From: Magnetospirillum sp.
GTDB taxonomy: Bacteria; Pseudomonadota; Alphaproteobacteria; Rhodospirillales; Magnetospirillaceae
Direction: 5' to 3'
DNA: 36,034 nt
Assembly: GCA_016212565.1 (NCBI GenBank)
Contig: JACRFY010000015.1
Span: 1 to 36,034, forward strand
In this document: positions 24,059 through 31,864 of the stretch, piece after piece
Position numbering within the stretch: position 1 is the first letter of the stretch
How the letters are laid out: every line of letters starts with the position of its first letter
Notes under the pieces: model-generated
Database searches by the model: none
Told to the model about the DNA's origin: nothing
What the model saw: the letters and a program-made list of their open reading frames with translations, nothing else
Made by a program: the position numbers and the translations under genes

Positions 24059-25165
24059 CTAGGCCAGCTTGTCCAGCTCGCGGACGATCGACTCGCCCAT
24101 CACCGTGGTCGAGACCTTGGCCTGGCCCGGCTGCATGATGTCGCCGGTGCGCAGGCCGCCCTTGAGCACCGTCTTCACCGCCGCCTCGATCAGACCCGCC
24201 TCGTCGTCCATGTCGAACGAATAGCGCAGGCACATGGCGAAGGAGAGGATGGTGGCCAGCGGGTTGGCCATGTCCTTGCCGGCGATGTCCGGCGCCGAGC
24301 CGTGCACCGGCTCGTACAGCGCCTTGCGCCGGCCCGAAGCGTCGACCGCGCCCAGCGACGCCGACGGCAGCATACCCAGCGAGCCGGTCAGCATGGCGGC
24401 GCAGTCGGACAGGATGTCGCCGAACATGTTCTCGGTGACCATGACGTCGAACTGCTTGGGATTGCGCACCAGCTGCATCGCGGCGTTGTCGACGTACATG
24501 TGGCTGAGTTCGACGTCCTGGTATTCGCTCTGCTGCAGCTTGATCATCTCCTCGCGCCACAGCACCGTGCACTCCAGCACGTTGGCCTTGTCGACCGAGC
24601 ACAGCCGCTTCGCGCGCTTGCGCGCCAGATCGAAGGCGGCGCGGCCGATGCGCTGGATCTCGCCGGTGGTGTAGGTCAGGGTGTTGACGCCCTTGCGCTG
24701 GCCGTCGGGCAGCGTCTCGATGCCGCGCGGCTGGCCGAAATACAGGCCGCCGGTCAGTTCGCGGACGATCATGATGTCGAGGCCGGCGATCACGTCGGGC
24801 TTGAGGGTCGAGGCGTCGACCAGGGCATCGAACACCACCGCCGGACGCAGGTTGGCGAACAGGCCCATCTCCTTGCGGATCTTCAGCAGGCCGCGCTCGG
24901 GCTTGCTTTCGAACGGCAGGTCGTCCCACTTCGGCCCGCCCACCGCACCCAGCAGCACCGCGTCGGCGGCCATGGCATCGGCGAGGGTCTCGTCGGACAG
25001 CGGCGTGCCGTGGACATCGTACGCGCTGCCGCCGATCAACCCCTCGGACAGGTCGAAGGCGATGTTCCGCTTCTTGGCCATCCAGTCGATGATGCGGCGA
25101 ACCTGCACCATCACTTCCTGTCCGATGCCGTCGCCCGGCAGGATAAGGAGTTTCTTGGCAGCCAT
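24059..25165 (-). CDS. leuB: 3-isopropylmalate dehydrogenase
   Basis: LeuB oxidises and decarboxylates 3-isopropylmalate to 2-oxoisocaproate in leucine synthesis, using NAD+. The 368-residue protein is full length and shows the classic motifs: [31 protein letters not shown], the [10 protein letters not shown] active-site loop, and [30 protein letters not shown]. The nucleotide-binding [13 protein letters not shown] segment follows. GGAGG lies eight bases before the ATG. It follows leuD on the same strand by 53 bp, so leuD and leuB form the local unit; leuC is not in the window. The stop is next to a palindromic element. Confidence 0.97.
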   Translation of the reverse strand: MAAKKLLILPGDGIGQEVMVQVRRIIDWMAKKRNIAFDLSEGLIGGSAYDVHGTPLSDETLADAMAADAVLLGAVGGPKWDDLPFESKPERGLLKIRKEMGLFANLRPAVVFDALVDASTLKPDVIAGLDIMIVRELTGGLYFGQPRGIETLPDGQRKGVNTLTYTTGEIQRIGRAAFDLARKRAKRLCSVDKANVLECTVLWREEMIKLQQSEYQDVELSHMYVDNAAMQLVRNPKQFDVMVTENMFGDILSDCAAMLTGSLGMLPSASLGAVDASGRRKALYEPVHGSAPDIAGKDMANPLATILSFAMCLRYSFDMDDEAGLIEAAVKTVLKGGLRTGDIMQPGQAKVSTTVMGESIVRELDKLA

Positions 25166-25218
25166 GGGTACGTCCTCCGCGAGATCTATTGTCGTCGTGC
25201 AGCGTTTATCCGCTGCGT

Positions 25219-25824
25219 CTACAGCCAGGGTTGGCTCTGGCGGCGCTGTTGCTCAAAGGCGGTGATGCGCCCCTCGCGCTCCAGGGTCAAGCCGATGTCG
25301 TCGAGACCGTTCAACAGGCAGTGGCGGCGGAACGGGTCGACGGCGAAGGCGATGGCCGAGCCGTCGGGGGCGGTGATGGTCTGCGTTTCGAGGTCGACGG
25401 TGAAGGTGGCGTTGGCGCCGTTCTCCGCCTGGGTCATCAGCGCGTCGACCTGGGCCTGGGGCAGGACGATGGGCAGGATGCCGTTCTTGAAGCAGTTGTT
25501 GAAGAAGATGTCGGCGAAGGACGGGGCGATGACGCAGCGGATGCCGAAATCGGCGATCGCCCACGGCGCATGCTCGCGCGACGAGCCGCAGCCGAAATTG
25601 GCCCCGGCCACCAGCACCTTGGCCTGGCGATAGGCGGGACGGTTGAGGACGAAGCCCTCGATCTCCTGGCCCTCGGGGGTGAAGCGCATCTCGTCGAACA
25701 GGTTCCGGCCCAGCCCGGTGCGCTTGATGGTCTTCAGGAACTGCTTGGGGATGATCATGTCGGTATCGATGTTGATCATCGACAGCGGCGCGGCGACGCC
25801 GGTGAGCACGGTGAACTTTTCCAT
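25219..25824 (-). CDS. leuD: 3-isopropylmalate dehydratase small subunit
   Basis: LeuD with LeuC isomerises 2-isopropylmalate to 3-isopropylmalate in leucine synthesis. The 201-residue product has the family pattern: [13 protein letters not shown] near the start, [18 protein letters not shown] (swivel loop that contacts substrate) and [18 protein letters not shown]. The ATG at 25824 (MEKFTVLTG) is chosen as the usual family start; a TTG at 25842 would add six residues and lacks support. leuC is not adjacent. The gene is divergent from the small cupin-like gene, with a 158-bp spacer between the two start codons. Confidence 0.95.
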   Translation of the reverse strand: MEKFTVLTGVAAPLSMINIDTDMIIPKQFLKTIKRTGLGRNLFDEMRFTPEGQEIEGFVLNRPAYRQAKVLVAGANFGCGSSREHAPWAIADFGIRCVIAPSFADIFFNNCFKNGILPIVLPQAQVDALMTQAENGANATFTVDLETQTITAPDGSAIAFAVDPFRRHCLLNGLDDIGLTLEREGRITAFEQQRRQSQPWL

Positions 25825-25861
25825 GGCGGTCCCAGGGGGCAAAATGACAGCGAAGACGGTC

Positions 25862-25890
25862 TAGCTAGCCGATTTCCCCATCAATCGCAA
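25862..25890 (-). promoter_or_regulatory. Weak candidate promoter for leuD
   Basis: On the minus strand TTGCGA (25885-25890) and TAGCTA (25862-25867) are 17 bp apart, 38 bp before the leuD ATG. The -10 match is poor. TAGCTA is itself palindromic and part of CTAGCTAG. Confidence 0.22.
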
Positions 25891-25921
25891 TGGAGTCGTG
25901 GCGCCGCCATGATCGTCGCGG

Positions 25922-25955
25922 CTTGCCCGATGGCGTAGAGGCATGGCATTGTCCG
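25922..25955 (+). promoter_or_regulatory. Bipartite motif upstream of the small cupin-like gene (copy 1)
   Basis: CTTGCCC, 11 bp, then GGCATGGCATTGTCCG. The same two blocks with identical spacing occur at 31828-31861 before the DegT aminotransferase gene. If TTGCCC is a -35 and CATTGT a -10 (18-bp spacing), transcription would start near 25960, upstream of the ATG at 25983. Confidence 0.5.
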
Positions 25956-25982
25956 GTCCTTCGCCCCTGGCAGCCGACGGTA

Positions 25983-26414
25983 ATGATCACCAAGATAACT
26001 TCCGGCTCGGATCTTCTCGCCATCATCGTCGCCAATGTGCCGATCGAAATGGGCGTCCATTTCTACACGCCCGACGAACTGTCGCAGCAGGTTGCAGCCA
26101 TGCGCCACCCGCCCGGTCGCCGGATCGACGCCCACATCCACAATCCGATCCCGCGCCAGATCAAGTACACCCAGGAAGTGCTGATCATCCGCAGCGGGCG
26201 CCTGCGTGTCGATTTCTACGACAAGAGCCGCACCTACCTGGAAAGCCGGGTGGTCGGTGCCGGCGACATCCTGATTCTGGTCGATGGCGGACACGGCTTC
26301 AAGGTTCTCGAAGAACTCGACATGATCGAAGTCAAGCAGGGCCCGCATGTCGGCGAATCGGACAAGACCCGCTTCGAGGCGGTTGCCGATGAAATGGTAG
26401 TCTTGCGCGTGTGA
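25983..26414 (+). CDS. Small cupin-like protein
   Basis: The 143-residue protein has a predicted single beta-barrel. The central part has HIHNPIPRQI, a run of alternating hydrophobics (EVLIIRSGRLRVDFYD), YLESRVVGAGDILILVDGGHGFKVLEELDMIEVKQGPH and a short C-terminal tail. The two barrel motifs with His in the first and Gly-His in the second fit the cupin pattern, though not all metal ligands are obvious. Such small cupins are frequent in surface-polysaccharide clusters; the catalytic role, if any, is unknown. The ATG at 25983 is taken as the start because the upstream in-frame ATG (25890) would place the bipartite promoter-like motif inside the gene. Confidence 0.78.
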   Translation: MITKITSGSDLLAIIVANVPIEMGVHFYTPDELSQQVAAMRHPPGRRIDAHIHNPIPRQIKYTQEVLIIRSGRLRVDFYDKSRTYLESRVVGAGDILILVDGGHGFKVLEELDMIEVKQGPHVGESDKTRFEAVADEMVVLRV

Positions 26415-26425
26415 ATACGCTATAG

Positions 26426-26462
26426 GTTGCGGAGCTCGCAACTGCACCGGCTGTAGACCGGT
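26426..26462 (+). terminator. Two tandem hairpins after the cupin-like gene
   Basis: GTTGCG/CGCAAC (26426-26442, 5-nt loop) is followed by ACCGG/CCGGT (26446-26462, 7-nt loop), then CAAAATATT. They lie in the 73-bp gap before the SGNH-like gene. The AT-rich tail after the second hairpin is compatible with termination, but there is no T-run. Confidence 0.4.
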
Positions 26463-26487
26463 CAAAATATTCGCCAATCGGGACGCC

Positions 26488-27873
26488 ATGCCGGCGAACA
26501 ACATCCAGACTCGACGGTTCGGCCCGTCACCAGCGCCCGCCGCTTCGGGCCAGGCTGTCCTGGTCACCCATGCCTTGGCCGCGGGAGCCGTGGCGGCATG
26601 GTTCGGCCTGGTTGCCCGCGAAGCGTTGTGGCTGGCCGGAGTGGCAGCGGTCGCGGCCCTGCTGGCCGGAGTGGTCGGCAGCCTCGCCGTTCACCAGGGC
26701 CGCAAGCGAGCGGTGGCCATCGCCGCGGTCGCGTGGGCGGTCGTGGCCTTGGTCGGCGGCCATGTCCTGGTGACCCGGCAGTCGGATTTCTGGCAAGGAT
26801 TCCACCTCGATGCCGAGGTCGGCTGGTATCCCATCGCCAACGCCGACGGCTTCTCGTTCGAAGGCGGCGAGGGACGTTACGCCGCCACCACCGACCGGTT
26901 TGGCCATCGCAACCGCCTTCCCTATCCCGCCGACGGGCGCCTGCCGGTGCTGGTTCAAGGCGATTCCAACATCTTCGGCTTCAACCTGGCCGGTGACGAT
27001 ACCTTCTGCCGCCGCTGGATGGCTCGCGGCGGCCGCGATTGCTTCAATGCCGGCGTGCCCGGGTTCGGCCCTCACCAATACGCACTCCAGGACCGCATTC
27101 TCGCCCGCCAGGGCCTGCGCGCCGACCGGCGGCTGGTGGTGTTCAATCTCGCCAACGATTTTTCCCTGGCGGCGCTGGCAACGCCCTATCTGCTGCCGCG
27201 ACCCTACCACTACCTCGACGGAGGCGAACCGCGCGAGACCGGGCCGGTGGCACACCCCTTCCGCCGCCAGGTCTACGGCCATCATTTCATTGCTCCGCTG
27301 GCCGAGTACGACCATGGCCTGCGCACCGTAACCCTGGGACGGGACTGGGCCAACGTCCCGTCGGCCATCGAATCCTGTCCGCTGGCCGCCTATCTGCTCG
27401 AAAAGGTCGGAGCGCGGCTTGTTGCCGCATACGTCCACGCCTTTGGCCGCGACGCTGAAATCCGCGGCAAAATCTTCAACCCCTACAACCCGGCGTGGCA
27501 GATTCAGGCCGTCGAGCACTGGCCGGCACCTTATCGCGCGTTTCTTCCCCATTTCGACGCTCTGATCGGCCGCGTGGCGGCCGGCGAGATGGGCCCGACG
27601 ACGATGGTGCTGATGCCGATGAAGGAGCAGGTGGTCCCCGCGGCCCGCCGGCTTCTCACCGCCGGCATGAACGCGGCGACGGTCGACATCGGCGCGCTCA
27701 ACCGCGTGGTGACCGCCGCCGCCCGGAAGCACGGCGTGACGGTGATCGACCCCACCCCGGCCTTTATGCGCCATCCGGACCCGGATTCGCTCTATCAGCG
27801 CGACGGCCACCTGTCGGCGGCCGGGATGGACCTGCTGGTCGGCGAAACCCTGACGGCGCTGGCGGCGCGCTGA
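26488..27873 (+). CDS. SGNH-hydrolase-like membrane protein
   Basis: The 461-residue protein has about three N-terminal membrane segments (about residues 24-42, 46-67 and 74-97). A periplasmic domain with SGNH/GDSL-like blocks follows: QGDSN (Ser160), GVPGFGPHQY, NLANDFS and RDGHLSAAG near the C-terminus (Asp439, His441). These would supply the serine, Gly, Asn and Asp-His of the fold. Related membrane-anchored SGNH proteins acetylate or deacetylate surface polysaccharides (compare AlgX/AlgJ and OafA-type domains). The substrate here is unknown. The start is ATG 26488 after GGGA. It is the second gene of the plus-strand glycan block and is separated from the radical SAM gene by 82 bp containing a promoter-like pair. 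Confidence 0.82.
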   Translation: MPANNIQTRRFGPSPAPAASGQAVLVTHALAAGAVAAWFGLVAREALWLAGVAAVAALLAGVVGSLAVHQGRKRAVAIAAVAWAVVALVGGHVLVTRQSDFWQGFHLDAEVGWYPIANADGFSFEGGEGRYAATTDRFGHRNRLPYPADGRLPVLVQGDSNIFGFNLAGDDTFCRRWMARGGRDCFNAGVPGFGPHQYALQDRILARQGLRADRRLVVFNLANDFSLAALATPYLLPRPYHYLDGGEPRETGPVAHPFRRQVYGHHFIAPLAEYDHGLRTVTLGRDWANVPSAIESCPLAAYLLEKVGARLVAAYVHAFGRDAEIRGKIFNPYNPAWQIQAVEHWPAPYRAFLPHFDALIGRVAAGEMGPTTMVLMPMKEQVVPAARRLLTAGMNAATVDIGALNRVVTAAARKHGVTVIDPTPAFMRHPDPDSLYQRDGHLSAAGMDLLVGETLTALAAR

Positions 27874-27888
27874 GGTCCCGGTTCGATT

Positions 27889-27905
27889 CCCTTGCAGGGC
27901 AAGGG
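27889..27905 (+). terminator. Hairpin after the SGNH-like gene
   Basis: CCCTTGC (27889-27895), loop AGG, GCAAGGG (27899-27905) is a perfect 7-bp stem. The outer GGTCCC at 27874-27879 can instead pair with GGGACC at 27904-27909. It overlaps the candidate -35 of the next gene, and no T-run follows. Confidence 0.35.
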
Positions 27906-27921
27906 GACCGCTTGCTATACG
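27892..27921 (+). promoter_or_regulatory. Candidate sigma70-like promoter for the radical SAM gene
   Basis: TTGCAG (27892-27897) and TATACG (27916-27921) are 18 bp apart, resembling the stronger maoC promoter (TTGCAA-18-TATACT). It would start transcription near 27928, before the ATG at 27956. Confidence 0.45.
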
Positions 27922-27955
27922 CAAAGCCGGGGCAAAGGCCGTTCGGGCGGAGCAC

Positions 27956-29437
27956 ATGCAGATCCTGATTCTCAATCCGCCGGCGCAGTACACGGTCGTC
28001 GAGCACCCCGACGAGCATGGCGAGGAATTCCTGGAAGCCGATTCGTTCGGCGAGTTTCCGCCGCTCGGCGCCCTCTATGTCATGACTTATGCCCAGGCCC
28101 ACACCACCGGACATTCCTTCCATTTCATCGACTGCGTCGCCGAGGGCGTCGGCCACGACACGCTGGCGGCCCGCGTGGCCGCGATCCGCCCCGACGTGGT
28201 CGGCATCACCAGCTTTACCATCGGTCTGGTCGACGTGGTCAAGGCGGCGCGCACCGTCCGCGCCATCGTTCCCGACGTCCATCTCTGCCTGGGCGGCCAC
28301 CATCCCATCGCCTTTCCCTTCGAGGCCGCCGAACTGCCCGAATTCGACTCCATCGTCGTCGGCGAGGGCGAGGTCGCCTTCACCGATCTGCTGAAGGCGC
28401 TGGAAAAGGGCGAGGACTTCACCGGCATCCTCGGCGTCTACACCAAGGAGAGCATCGGAAGGTGGCGCGGCCAGGGTTTCGCCGACAAGCGCTTCCTCAA
28501 CCGTGTCACCGTGCCGCCGGCCTATGTCGAGGACGTCGACAGCCTGCCGATCGTCGACCGCCGCCCGATCCGCCATGTCCGCTACCGCAACATCCTCGGC
28601 GTCACCGACGATCTGGCCACCATCCTGTCGTCGCGCGGCTGCCCCTATCGCTGCACCTTCTGCGACGTGCCCTACAAGAGCTATCGCCCCCGCGATCCCG
28701 ACAAGGTGCTCGACGAGGTCGAGGCCTGCCAGGCGCTGGGCTACAAGGAATTCCGCTTCTACGACGACCTGTTCAACATCAACGAAGCCAAGGTGATGGC
28801 TTTCTGCGACGCCATCGAGCGGCGCGGGCTGAAATTCGTCTGGGACTTCCGCGGCCGCGTCAACGGCGTCACCTACGACTCGCTGGTGCGGGCCAAGACG
28901 TGCGGCCTGCGCATGATCTCGTTCGGCGTCGAGACCGGCAGCGACCTGGGCCTGCGCGAGCTGAAGAAGGGCACCACGGTCACCAAGGTCGCCGACGCCT
29001 TCCGCTGGTGCCGCGAACTGGGCATCGTCACCGTCGCCGACTTCATCATCGGCCTGCCGTTCGAGAAGACCGTCGCCGACGTCAAGCGCAACCTGTCGTT
29101 CCTGGTCGGGCTCGACCCCGACTACGCCCAGATCTCCATCCTCACCCTTTATCCCAACACCGAGCTCTACGATCAGGGCGTGGCCAAGGGCCTGGTGGAT
29201 GCCGAGGCGTGGCGGCGCTGGGTGCTCGATCCCAAGCCCGGCTTCAAGGTCGACCACTGGGAGGAGCATCTCGACCTCGCCACCCTGGTCAAGCTGCAGA
29301 AGGGTGCCTATCGCAGCTTCTATTTCCGGCCCCGCTACATCCTGCGCAGCCTGATGCAGACCGGCTCGCTCTACGAACTGGCGGCCAAGGCCAAGGGGGC
29401 CCTGACCTTGCTGAACCTCAACAAGCGATGCGCCTGA
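27956..29437 (+). CDS. B12-binding-like radical SAM protein
   Basis: The 493-residue protein has an N-terminal Rossmann-like cobalamin-binding-type domain (about 1-145, LILNPP...PPLGALYVMTYA...DVVGITSFT...LCLGGHHP). A radical SAM core follows with CPYRCTFC (Cys229, Cys233, Cys236) that should hold the 4Fe-4S cluster and cleave SAM. The usual DxHxxG lower-ligand motif is not seen (the position reads FIDCVAEG), so cobalamin may bind base-off without His or not at all. Class B relatives (B12-dependent methylases, BchE-like, HpnJ-type) modify unreactive carbons in antibiotics, lipids or sugars. The context of glycosyltransferases suggests modification of a glycan or lipid, but the substrate cannot be read. 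Its last 10 bases overlap the next gene. Confidence 0.9.
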   Translation: MQILILNPPAQYTVVEHPDEHGEEFLEADSFGEFPPLGALYVMTYAQAHTTGHSFHFIDCVAEGVGHDTLAARVAAIRPDVVGITSFTIGLVDVVKAARTVRAIVPDVHLCLGGHHPIAFPFEAAELPEFDSIVVGEGEVAFTDLLKALEKGEDFTGILGVYTKESIGRWRGQGFADKRFLNRVTVPPAYVEDVDSLPIVDRRPIRHVRYRNILGVTDDLATILSSRGCPYRCTFCDVPYKSYRPRDPDKVLDEVEACQALGYKEFRFYDDLFNINEAKVMAFCDAIERRGLKFVWDFRGRVNGVTYDSLVRAKTCGLRMISFGVETGSDLGLRELKKGTTVTKVADAFRWCRELGIVTVADFIIGLPFEKTVADVKRNLSFLVGLDPDYAQISILTLYPNTELYDQGVAKGLVDAEAWRRWVLDPKPGFKVDHWEEHLDLATLVKLQKGAYRSFYFRPRYILRSLMQTGSLYELAAKAKGALTLLNLNKRCA

Positions 29438-31050
29438 CCGCCCTCGGCCCGCGCGCCGCTGTCGCCGCCGTCCTGGCGGCGCTGGCGTTGGTGTGGCTGG
29501 TGGCCGTCGCCGGCATCGGCACCCAGTTCCATTACAGCAGCAACGAAATCACCCAGCTGACCCTGGCCCATGCCCTCAACGTCGACCACTGGCTGGGAGA
29601 GCGGATCTGGCGGGGGCGCATCAACACCTTCAATCAATACGTCTATCCCGGGGTGCCGATGCAGGTGCTCGGGTGGGTGGCATTGCGGGTGAGCGACGGG
29701 TGGTCGTTCCGCGGCGCCCTCGACCTGGCCCGGGCCACGCTGGCCGACCCCGCGCCGTTCTTCCTGGTGACGCGGCTGCTGGGCCTGGCGATGAGCGCCG
29801 GCGCGGTCGTCCTGCTGGCCCGCCATGCCAAGGACCAGCCCTGGCCGGCGATCGCCGCCGCCCTGTGCGCCTGGCTGGTCTACGAGCCCTTCTGGCAATA
29901 TGGATTGCTGTATTTCGACAATCCGTCTTTCGCCGCCCTGGCGGCGGTGCTGTTTTTTCCCGCCGCCTTCGCCGCCCTGAGCGGCCGGGCGACGCGCGGC
30001 GGCTGGGTCCTGGTCGGCTTCCTCGGCATGGCCGGCTATTCCATCACCCTGCAATACCTGTCGTGGCTGGGCGCCGCCGGCCTGGGCGCCCTGGCAGCGG
30101 CGTTTCTCGGGCGATGGGGATGGCGGCGCACCCTGGCGGCGCTGGGCTGGACGCTGTTGGGCATGGCGCTCGCCTTCGAGCTGATGGCGTTGCTGATGGA
30201 TGGCAAGTTCACCCATCGCGCCGCGCTCAAGATGCTGGACTTCCATTTCGACATCTTCCAGGGCACGGTCGACAATACCCCGGTCCCGGCGGTCTCGGCC
30301 ACCGAGTGGACGGTGATGCAGTCCCTGCATTGGTGGGTGGCGGCCTATCTGGTCCTCGCCCTCGGCATGACGGGCTGGATGGCGACGCTGCTGGTACGGT
30401 GGCGGCGCGACCGCGGTCTTCTGGCCGAGCGGGCGCCGGCCGCCGTCATGCTGGCGGTGGTGTTCGTCTTCGGCGCCCTGGCCTTTTTCAAGTTTCCCAG
30501 CGACAAGTACCTGATGTCGAGCGCGGCGACGTTGCCTTTCGGCGTGCTGTGGCTGGCTCGTTGCGGCCAAGCCCGACCGGTGGGCCGGCTGGCCGCACCC
30601 CTGGCGGTGGTGGCGCTGTGGGCCGGCGCCACCGAACTGATGCTCGAGCACCAGCGCAAGACGTTCGAGCGGGAGGCACAGGCCGACCGCGAGCATATTC
30701 TGGCCTTGCCCCTGGCCCCGGGCCAGAAGCGGCTGTGGCTCTATCGCGCCCGCACGCCGGAATACAATGCCCGCCTGACCCTGCAATGGACCGGGGTGCG
30801 CGAGTACGACCGTCTGGTCGGCGACCATTTGTTCCCCTTCGACAGCGAATACAACGTCTGGCGCCGCGCCGTGCGCGACGGCGATCGCTGGCTGGCGCTC
30901 GATGAGGTGAATTGGGCCTATGCGGTGGTTCAGGGCCGGGCCGGCGACCTCGCCCGGCAAGCACCGCTCCACGCCTTTGTCGGCAAGGTCGGATCGGTCG
31001 AGGAATTGCAGCGCATGTCGGTGCTGGTCCACGGGAGAGCCGCGCCGTGA
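29428..31050 (+). CDS. Polytopic glycosyltransferase-like membrane protein (GT39/ArnT-like)
   Basis: The 540-residue protein has about ten or eleven hydrophobic segments and a C-terminal soluble portion. The first periplasmic-type loop carries FHYSSNEITQL (an acidic residue where PMT/ArnT-type enzymes have their catalytic Asp-Glu). The IRG/GRINTFNQYVYPG loop and the FFKFPSDKYLMSSAATLPFG segment near the end of the membrane part are typical of the GT-C dolichyl-phosphate-mannose/undecaprenyl-phosphate-sugar transferases. These take sugar from a lipid carrier on the outer face of the membrane. The donor could be made by the GT2 enzyme encoded just downstream. The ATG at 29428 lies inside the radical SAM gene, a 10-bp overlap that suggests co-translation. 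Family assignment is by pattern, not certain. Confidence 0.78.
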   Translation: MRLTALGPRAAVAAVLAALALVWLVAVAGIGTQFHYSSNEITQLTLAHALNVDHWLGERIWRGRINTFNQYVYPGVPMQVLGWVALRVSDGWSFRGALDLARATLADPAPFFLVTRLLGLAMSAGAVVLLARHAKDQPWPAIAAALCAWLVYEPFWQYGLLYFDNPSFAALAAVLFFPAAFAALSGRATRGGWVLVGFLGMAGYSITLQYLSWLGAAGLGALAAAFLGRWGWRRTLAALGWTLLGMALAFELMALLMDGKFTHRAALKMLDFHFDIFQGTVDNTPVPAVSATEWTVMQSLHWWVAAYLVLALGMTGWMATLLVRWRRDRGLLAERAPAAVMLAVVFVFGALAFFKFPSDKYLMSSAATLPFGVLWLARCGQARPVGRLAAPLAVVALWAGATELMLEHQRKTFEREAQADREHILALPLAPGQKRLWLYRARTPEYNARLTLQWTGVREYDRLVGDHLFPFDSEYNVWRRAVRDGDRWLALDEVNWAYAVVQGRAGDLARQAPLHAFVGKVGSVEELQRMSVLVHGRAAP

Positions 31051-31066
31051 TCTCCGCTTGGTAACC

Positions 31067-31072
31067 TTGACA
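31067..31072 (+). promoter_or_regulatory. Perfect -35-like hexamer before the GT2 gene
   Basis: TTGACA is a perfect consensus -35, but no good -10 lies at 16-19 bp, so it may be chance or may use an activator. The gap 31051-31122 contains no gene. Confidence 0.2.
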
Positions 31073-31122
31073 ATTCCGTTTAGGTTGCCGGCAGTTCATC
31101 CCTGGCGCGGGCAACGGTCTCG

Positions 31123-31815
31123 GTGATTTCCTTCATCATCCCCACCCTCAACGAAGAAGACGTGATCGCCGACCTGATCGCGGCCATTTTCCGTCACGTC
31201 GACGGCGATGTGGAAGTGATCGTGGTCGACGACAGCCCCGGCCCGGCCACCGCCCAGGTCATCGCCGCCCTCGGCGATCCGCGCATCCATGTGGTCCGCC
31301 GCGGCCGCCCGCGCGGCCTGGCCTCGGCGATCCTGCGCGGCATCCTGGAAAGCCGCGGCGAGATCGTCGGCTGGATGGATGCCGATGCCTGGATGCTGCC
31401 CGAACGCCTGCCGGCGATGATCGCCGCCCTGACGCGTGCCGACCTCGCCGTCGCCTCGCGCTATGTCGCTGGCGGCGGCGACGACCGCGAACGCTTTCGC
31501 GTCCTCGCCAGCCGGCTGATCAATGGCGCCGCCCAGGCCATCCTCGGCGATCCGGTGCGCGACTACACCTCGTGCTTCGTGGTGATGCGCCGTACGGTGT
31601 TCGACGTCGTGCTGCCCGATCCCCACGGCTTCGGCGAGTTCTTCGTCGAGTTCCTGCACAAGGCCAGTCGCGGCGGCCTGCGGGTGGTCGAGGTTCCCTA
31701 TGTGCTGAAGGACCGCGCCGGCGGGATCTCCAAGGCCTCGCCGAACATGATCCGCTTCCTGCGGCTGGGGCTGCATTACCTGCTGCGAATCATGGCGGTA
31801 CGGTTGCGCGGTTGA
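31123..31815 (+). CDS. GT2 glycosyltransferase (polyprenol-phosphate mannosyltransferase-like)
   Basis: The 230-residue GT-A family 2 enzyme has the N-terminal SFIIPTLNEED, VIVVDDSPG (nucleotide-sugar site), WMDADAWM (DxD motif), SRYVAGG, and DYTSCFVVMRR/GFGEFFVEFLHKA. The closing VVEVPYVLKDRAGGISK carries the Arg-Gly-x-Ser-Lys type end of DPM1/undecaprenyl-phosphate sugar synthases. It has no C-terminal membrane domain. Such enzymes load a sugar on polyprenyl phosphate for GT-C transferases, which fits the polytopic neighbour upstream. The start is GTG at 31123, the only start directly before the conserved strand. The sugar is unknown. Confidence 0.9.
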   Translation: MISFIIPTLNEEDVIADLIAAIFRHVDGDVEVIVVDDSPGPATAQVIAALGDPRIHVVRRGRPRGLASAILRGILESRGEIVGWMDADAWMLPERLPAMIAALTRADLAVASRYVAGGGDDRERFRVLASRLINGAAQAILGDPVRDYTSCFVVMRRTVFDVVLPDPHGFGEFFVEFLHKASRGGLRVVEVPYVLKDRAGGISKASPNMIRFLRLGLHYLLRIMAVRLRG

Positions 31816-31827
31816 GCGCCTTCCCGA

Positions 31828-31861
31828 CTTGCCCACCGGCAAGCGGGCATGGCATTGTCCG
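31828..31861 (+). promoter_or_regulatory. Bipartite motif upstream of the DegT gene (copy 2)
   Basis: CTTGCCC (31828-31834), 11 bp, GGCATGGCATTGTCCG (31846-31861), identical in blocks and spacing to 25922-25955. The second block ends 3 bp before the ATG at 31865, so if CATTGT is a -10, the mRNA would be nearly leaderless. Confidence 0.5.
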
Positions 31862-31864
31862 CCG

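Noticed and set aside
27880-27890. GGTTCGATTCC, resembling a tRNA T-arm, after the SGNH-like gene
   Set aside because: The flanking stems do not pair as a T-arm, and no acceptor, D or anticodon arm can be built in the 82-bp gap.
27892-31050. One protein of about 1050 residues covering the radical SAM and membrane transferase region
   Set aside because: Its first half is a shadow frame of the radical SAM gene; real membrane sequence begins at ATG 29428.
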